10,142 nucleotides of DNA, taken from assembly GCA_964593555.1 (NCBI GenBank), contig CAZQIC010000154.1, positions 1 through 10,142 on the forward strand, written 5' to 3'. The translations under genes were made by a program, and so were the position numbers. Positions 7,182 through 10,142 of the stretch are shown piece after piece. Each line of letters opens with the position of its first letter. Position 1 is the first letter of the stretch. The notes under the pieces are model-generated. The model ran no database searches and was not told the DNA's origin. It saw only the letters and a list, made by a program, of their open reading frames with translations. Source of the stretch: CAZQIC01 sp964593555 (GTDB lineage Bacteria; Bacteroidota; Bacteroidia; JAFLBG01).

Positions 7182-7264
7182 TTTTTAAAAAGTTATTTGC
7201 GAAGGTAGATTCGTATCATTGGATTAAAAAAATAATAACAAGGTATTGTAATAGTTTGTTATGA
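7178..7264 (+). CDS. Candidate 28-aa basic micro-ORF between SGNH copy 2 and GT2
   Basis: An ATG at 7178 shares ATGA with the stop of the upstream hydrolase, and its own TGA (7262-7264) shares ATGA with the start of the downstream glycosyltransferase, so the frame exactly bridges the 79-nt gap. The 28 residues include six Lys/Arg and one Asp and are otherwise aromatic and aliphatic (MIFKKLFAKVDSYHW at the start), giving a possible amphipathic helix. No family is recognised. It could be a real microprotein, a leader that carries ribosomes across the gap to keep the next gene coupled, or a remnant of the N-terminus of a lost gene. Only frame and overlap support it. Confidence 0.4.
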   Translation: MIFKKLFAKVDSYHWIKKIITRYCNSLL

Positions 7265-8208
7265 TTTCGACTTATAAAGTAACTGTCTGTTTAATGACAT
7301 ATAACCATGTTCGTTTTATCGAAAAGGCGATCGAAAGTGTGCTGGAGCAAAAAACAAACTATTCATGGCGGTTAATTATTGCAGACGATTTTTCTACGGA
7401 TGGAACGCGTGATATATTATATAAATACCAGGAAAAGTATTCAGATATTATAACCCTTATTTTGCAGGAAAAAAATTGGGGGCCGGTAAAGAACGGAACA
7501 GAATTACTTCTGGCAGCAGATTCTCAATATGTAATTTTTTTTGAAGGAGATGATTATTGGACAAGCCCATATAAAATGCAAAAACAAATAGATTTTTTAG
7601 AATCAAATGCAGATTATTCAGGTTGTTTTCATTCCTTTTCGGTTTTAAATGAAGTTACCGGAGAAGTCAAACCAAGGAAGCATCCCATATTGATAGAAAA
7701 AGATGTGTTTACAACAACAGATTTTTTGAGGGCATGGTTTTTACAAACTTCAACATTAGCTTTTAGAAAGCACATACTGAATCATCTTCCGGATTTTTTT
7801 AGAACTTATACGAGAGATGTTACTTTAGTATTATTAACGTCGCTTCATGGAAATTTAAAATATATTGATGAAAGTATGACTATGTATCGTAATCATCAGG
7901 AAGGAATGTCGAAACAAAAGGCTGATTATCAAAAGGAACTAATTAATATTAATAAAAGAGCAGAAGCCTTGAGTCAGCTTGATACTTTTACGAATTTTAA
8001 ATATCATAAGTACATTTGTTCGAATATATATGGTGCAAAATGGGTGTTTGAAATTAGGCACGCTAAAAATTTTCTGAGTCGGATTCTGATAACTTTAAGA
8101 TATGTTTGGAGGTTTGATTTTTTTAATAAATGGAACGTTAAATCCAATTTACACATGCTCTTTCCTAAAATGTTTACCTTTTATAAACAAGTTAAAAGTA
8201 TAGTGTAA
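7261..8208 (+). CDS. Family 2 glycosyltransferase
   Basis: This 315-aa cytoplasmic GT-A enzyme would transfer a sugar from a nucleotide donor during glycan assembly. The N-terminus reads VTVCLMTYNHVRFIEKAIES (7-26), the typical first strand and helix. IIADDFSTDGT (39-49) is the donor-binding motif, and FFEGDDYWTSPYKMQKQIDF (93-112) carries the DDxW-type metal site (Asp97, Asp98) common in GT2 enzymes of O-antigen and capsule loci. The second half is consistent with a short acceptor domain, including RTYTRDV near 180 and MTMYRNHQEGMSK near 205. There is no membrane span, although the C-terminus is basic and aromatic and could contact the membrane. The gene is coupled by ATGA to the micro-ORF before it and by TAATG (stop and start sharing position 8208) to the ABC transporter after it. 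Sugar and linkage cannot be predicted. Confidence 0.9.
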   Translation: MISTYKVTVCLMTYNHVRFIEKAIESVLEQKTNYSWRLIIADDFSTDGTRDILYKYQEKYSDIITLILQEKNWGPVKNGTELLLAADSQYVIFFEGDDYWTSPYKMQKQIDFLESNADYSGCFHSFSVLNEVTGEVKPRKHPILIEKDVFTTTDFLRAWFLQTSTLAFRKHILNHLPDFFRTYTRDVTLVLLTSLHGNLKYIDESMTMYRNHQEGMSKQKADYQKELININKRAEALSQLDTFTNFKYHKYICSNIYGAKWVFEIRHAKNFLSRILITLRYVWRFDFFNKWNVKSNLHMLFPKMFTFYKQVKSIV

Positions 8209-9947
8209 TGAAATGGAGTTATTTTGAAAAAATACGTCTTCGTAATTATCTGCCCGGCTATATAATACGACAGTTGTATAGATTAGTTCCTATTATCGTA
8301 TTATCATCTCTTTTCGAAATTATTAGTTTGGGGTTATTAATTCCAGTTGTGAGAATACTAATAGCCCCAGAAATGATACAGAGCAATCGTTTTTTAAAAA
8401 TCATTTGGGAATATTTTAATCTGAACGATCAAGTATTATTTGTTTTAGTTCTTCTTCTATTTGTTTTGTTAACTTTCTTTATTAAGAATGTTTGTAGTTT
8501 TTTTTTAGTAAAAAAGCAATCGGATACAATCTACAAAGTTGTTTCTGAAATGATAATTCGAAAATTCAATTCATTTTTAAATAAGCCATTCCATTCACAT
8601 ATAAATGATGACCCAAGCAAAGAGTTAACAGCAATAATTAGTATTCCATATTTTTATTCGGCAGGAGTTATTATGCCTATAACAGCGATATTCAGCGAAG
8701 GCATCATTATATCAATAATTTTATTTGGCATTGCAATATATAATTTAAAAATTTTATTGTCTCTGTTGCTTTTTATTGGACCCATTTTTTATTTTTACTC
8801 AGTATATTATAAAAACAGATTAAAGAATATTTCTAATCTAAGTGAAAAACATCGGACGAAATCGGATAAGATTGTTTACGAAGCTGTGGAAGGTCTTAAA
8901 GAAATTTTGATATTCAATAATAAAGAGTTTTACAAGAAAAACTTAAAAAGTCATATTGAAGGATTAAAAAAAGTAAGTGTTGATTATTATTTAATAACCC
9001 TATTTTCTCCTAAGGTTATAGAGTTGGTTTCTATACTTGCATTAGTTTCAATAATATTTTTTTCCTATTTTTTAAATTATGATCTCCTATATATATCTAA
9101 TTTCCTTGTTCTTTTTGCTATCTCAATGTATCGTGTAATTCCTTCAATGAATAAAATTTTATTGAGTGTAAATAATATTAGGGCAAATGCATTTACAATA
9201 AAATATATAGTAGAGGAGAAAGAGATCGATACTCCGGATTCAAAAAATGAAATTGATAAGCCTTTAGATTTTAATGATGAAGTAGAGATAAGAAATCTTT
9301 CTTTTTCTTTTGGTGATAAACGCGATTCTATTATTAAAGACATTTCTATTAAAATTAAAAAAGGTGATTCTATTGGTATCATGGGACCATCAGGAAGTGG
9401 AAAATCTACCTTGTTAAATTTATTGCTTAGATTATTACCTGAAACTGAAGGTGGTATTTATGTTGATAAAGTAAAATTAATTTCTGACAATAGAATTAGT
9501 TGGTACAAGACGGTAGGGTTTGTTCCCCAAAATATTGTACTATTTGACGGAACGTTAGAGCAAAACATATGTTGGGGCCTTCCGGAAAGTGAATCAAATG
9601 TAGAGCAAGTTGATAGGGTAATTAAGATGGCTAATCTTTCAAATGTAGTAAGTGGTTTAAAGGATGGAATAAAAACATATATTGGCGATAATGGAATTAA
9701 ACTCTCAGGAGGACAGCGTCAGCGATTAGCAATAGCCAGGGCTTTATACCATAATCCTAAAATTTTAATATTTGATGAAGCAACAAGTGCTTTGGATGAA
9801 GAGACCGAAAAAGAAATTACGGATGCAATTAAACAATTGAATTCAGTGAATATTACTATTATAGTTGTTGCTCATCGCAAGCAAACATTAAAAAATTGCA
9901 ATAGGATATTTGAACTTAAGGATGGTAAACTTAACCCCCTAAGTTAA
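8208..9947 (+). CDS. ABC exporter half-transporter, PglK/MsbA-like lipid-linked glycan flippase
   Basis: The 579-aa protein fuses an exporter-type membrane domain (about six spans, roughly 28-50, 77-101, 155-178, 182-200, 265-290 and 293-312) to one ATPase domain (about 357-579), so it should work as a homodimer. ATPase motifs are complete: Walker A GPSGSGKS (393-400), Q-loop Gln441 in VPQN, signature LSGGQ (499-503), Walker B ILIFDE (519-524) with catalytic Glu524, D-loop SALD (527-530) and H-loop His556. Length and the short loops fit the PglK-like group that flips undecaprenyl-pyrophosphate oligosaccharides, and the position inside a glycan operon supports this over a drug or peptide exporter. 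MsbA-like lipid A transport or peptide export cannot be excluded. The start overlaps the glycosyltransferase stop by one base. The following gene begins 35 nt downstream with no terminator between. Confidence 0.88.
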   Translation: MKWSYFEKIRLRNYLPGYIIRQLYRLVPIIVLSSLFEIISLGLLIPVVRILIAPEMIQSNRFLKIIWEYFNLNDQVLFVLVLLLFVLLTFFIKNVCSFFLVKKQSDTIYKVVSEMIIRKFNSFLNKPFHSHINDDPSKELTAIISIPYFYSAGVIMPITAIFSEGIIISIILFGIAIYNLKILLSLLLFIGPIFYFYSVYYKNRLKNISNLSEKHRTKSDKIVYEAVEGLKEILIFNNKEFYKKNLKSHIEGLKKVSVDYYLITLFSPKVIELVSILALVSIIFFSYFLNYDLLYISNFLVLFAISMYRVIPSMNKILLSVNNIRANAFTIKYIVEEKEIDTPDSKNEIDKPLDFNDEVEIRNLSFSFGDKRDSIIKDISIKIKKGDSIGIMGPSGSGKSTLLNLLLRLLPETEGGIYVDKVKLISDNRISWYKTVGFVPQNIVLFDGTLEQNICWGLPESESNVEQVDRVIKMANLSNVVSGLKDGIKTYIGDNGIKLSGGQRQRLAIARALYHNPKILIFDEATSALDEETEKEITDAIKQLNSVNITIIVVAHRKQTLKNCNRIFELKDGKLNPLS

Positions 9948-9982
9948 TCTTATAAAATAAATAATGTTTAAAAGATTTTAAT

Positions 9983-10142
9983 ATGTCGATTTATTTCCAA
10001 CGAAGAAAAAAGAAAAAAATACTTTTGAGTATTTTATATAGGTTATCGAATATTCCTTTCATTTCTTCCAAATATAAGCTAAGATTTTTTTTGAATTTAG
10101 AATGGATATTCAACCGTTTGGCGCACGAATATTCTTTTAAAG
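9983..10142 (+). CDS. Probable SAM-dependent methyltransferase, N-terminus only (cut by window edge)
   Basis: From the ATG at 9983 an open frame of 53 codons continues to the window end. It begins MSIYFQRRKKKKILL and contains FFLNLEWIFNRLAHEYSF (about residues 35-52). From memory, a LEWIFDRLAHE-like segment occurs near the N-terminus of class I SAM-dependent methyltransferases in polysaccharide loci. The catalytic GxGxG region would lie beyond the edge, so the function is tentative. The gene follows the ABC transporter by 35 nt on the same strand and is likely its operon partner. A preceding ATG at 9964 gives only five codons and is not the start. If the call is right, the enzyme would methylate a sugar of the glycan. 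Confidence 0.6.
   Translation, partial: MSIYFQRRKKKKILLSILYRLSNIPFISSKYKLRFFLNLEWIFNRLAHEYSFK

Noticed and set aside
9077..9382. 101-codon leftward frame inside the ABC transporter
   Set aside because: It is antisense to the end of the membrane domain and the Walker A region, and its serine/isoleucine-rich composition is typical of reversed coding DNA.
9948..9982. Possible terminator between the ABC gene and the methyltransferase
   Set aside because: The 35 nt are AT-rich but contain no GC-rich inverted repeat followed by a T-run.

Overview
The window looks like a surface-polysaccharide or glycolipid biosynthesis locus of a member of the Bacteroidota. The DNA is strongly AT-rich, the genes are tightly packed, start codons mostly lack a Shine-Dalgarno sequence, and the divergent intergenic region holds TTG-N17/18-TAnnTTTG-like promoter candidates. 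The genus cannot be named from the sequence. No rRNA, tRNA, insertion sequence, CRISPR array or clear terminator hairpin was seen.

Layout. Two genes point left: a multi-spanning membrane protein that runs off the left edge (1-1250) and, upstream of it with a 26-nt overlap, a GtrB/DPM1-like polyprenyl-phosphate glycosyltransferase (1225-2139). A 226-nt divergent promoter region (2140-2365) follows. Everything to its right points right and looks like one operon: a 49-aa DUF5989-type protein (2366-2515), a membrane-anchored SGNH hydrolase (2545-3645), a NodU/TobZ-type carbamoyltransferase (3660-5525), a second 49-aa DUF5989-type protein (5540-5689), an SxtJ-type membrane protein (5696-6061), a second SGNH hydrolase (6063-7181), a 28-codon micro-ORF coupled by ATGA overlaps at both ends (7178-7264), a family 2 glycosyltransferase (7261-8208), a PglK/MsbA-like ABC flippase (8208-9947) and the first 53 codons of a probable methyltransferase (from 9983).

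How the genes may work together. The leftward pair fits a two-step module: a cytoplasmic enzyme loads a sugar onto undecaprenyl phosphate and a GT-C-like membrane protein transfers it on the outer face. In the rightward operon, the glycosyltransferase would build part of a lipid-linked glycan, the carbamoyltransferase (and perhaps the methyltransferase) would decorate a sugar, the ABC protein would flip the lipid-linked product, and the two SGNH enzymes would act on acyl groups on the periplasmic side.

The most interesting element is the core carbamoyltransferase / DUF5989 / SxtJ / SGNH grouping. The DUF5989 and SGNH parts are present twice, giving two half-modules around the carbamoyltransferase. 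The joint function of this set is, as far as I know, not established. Simple start-codon and length rules misplace or miss several genes here: both DUF5989 genes, the second SGNH gene, and both edge-truncated genes.
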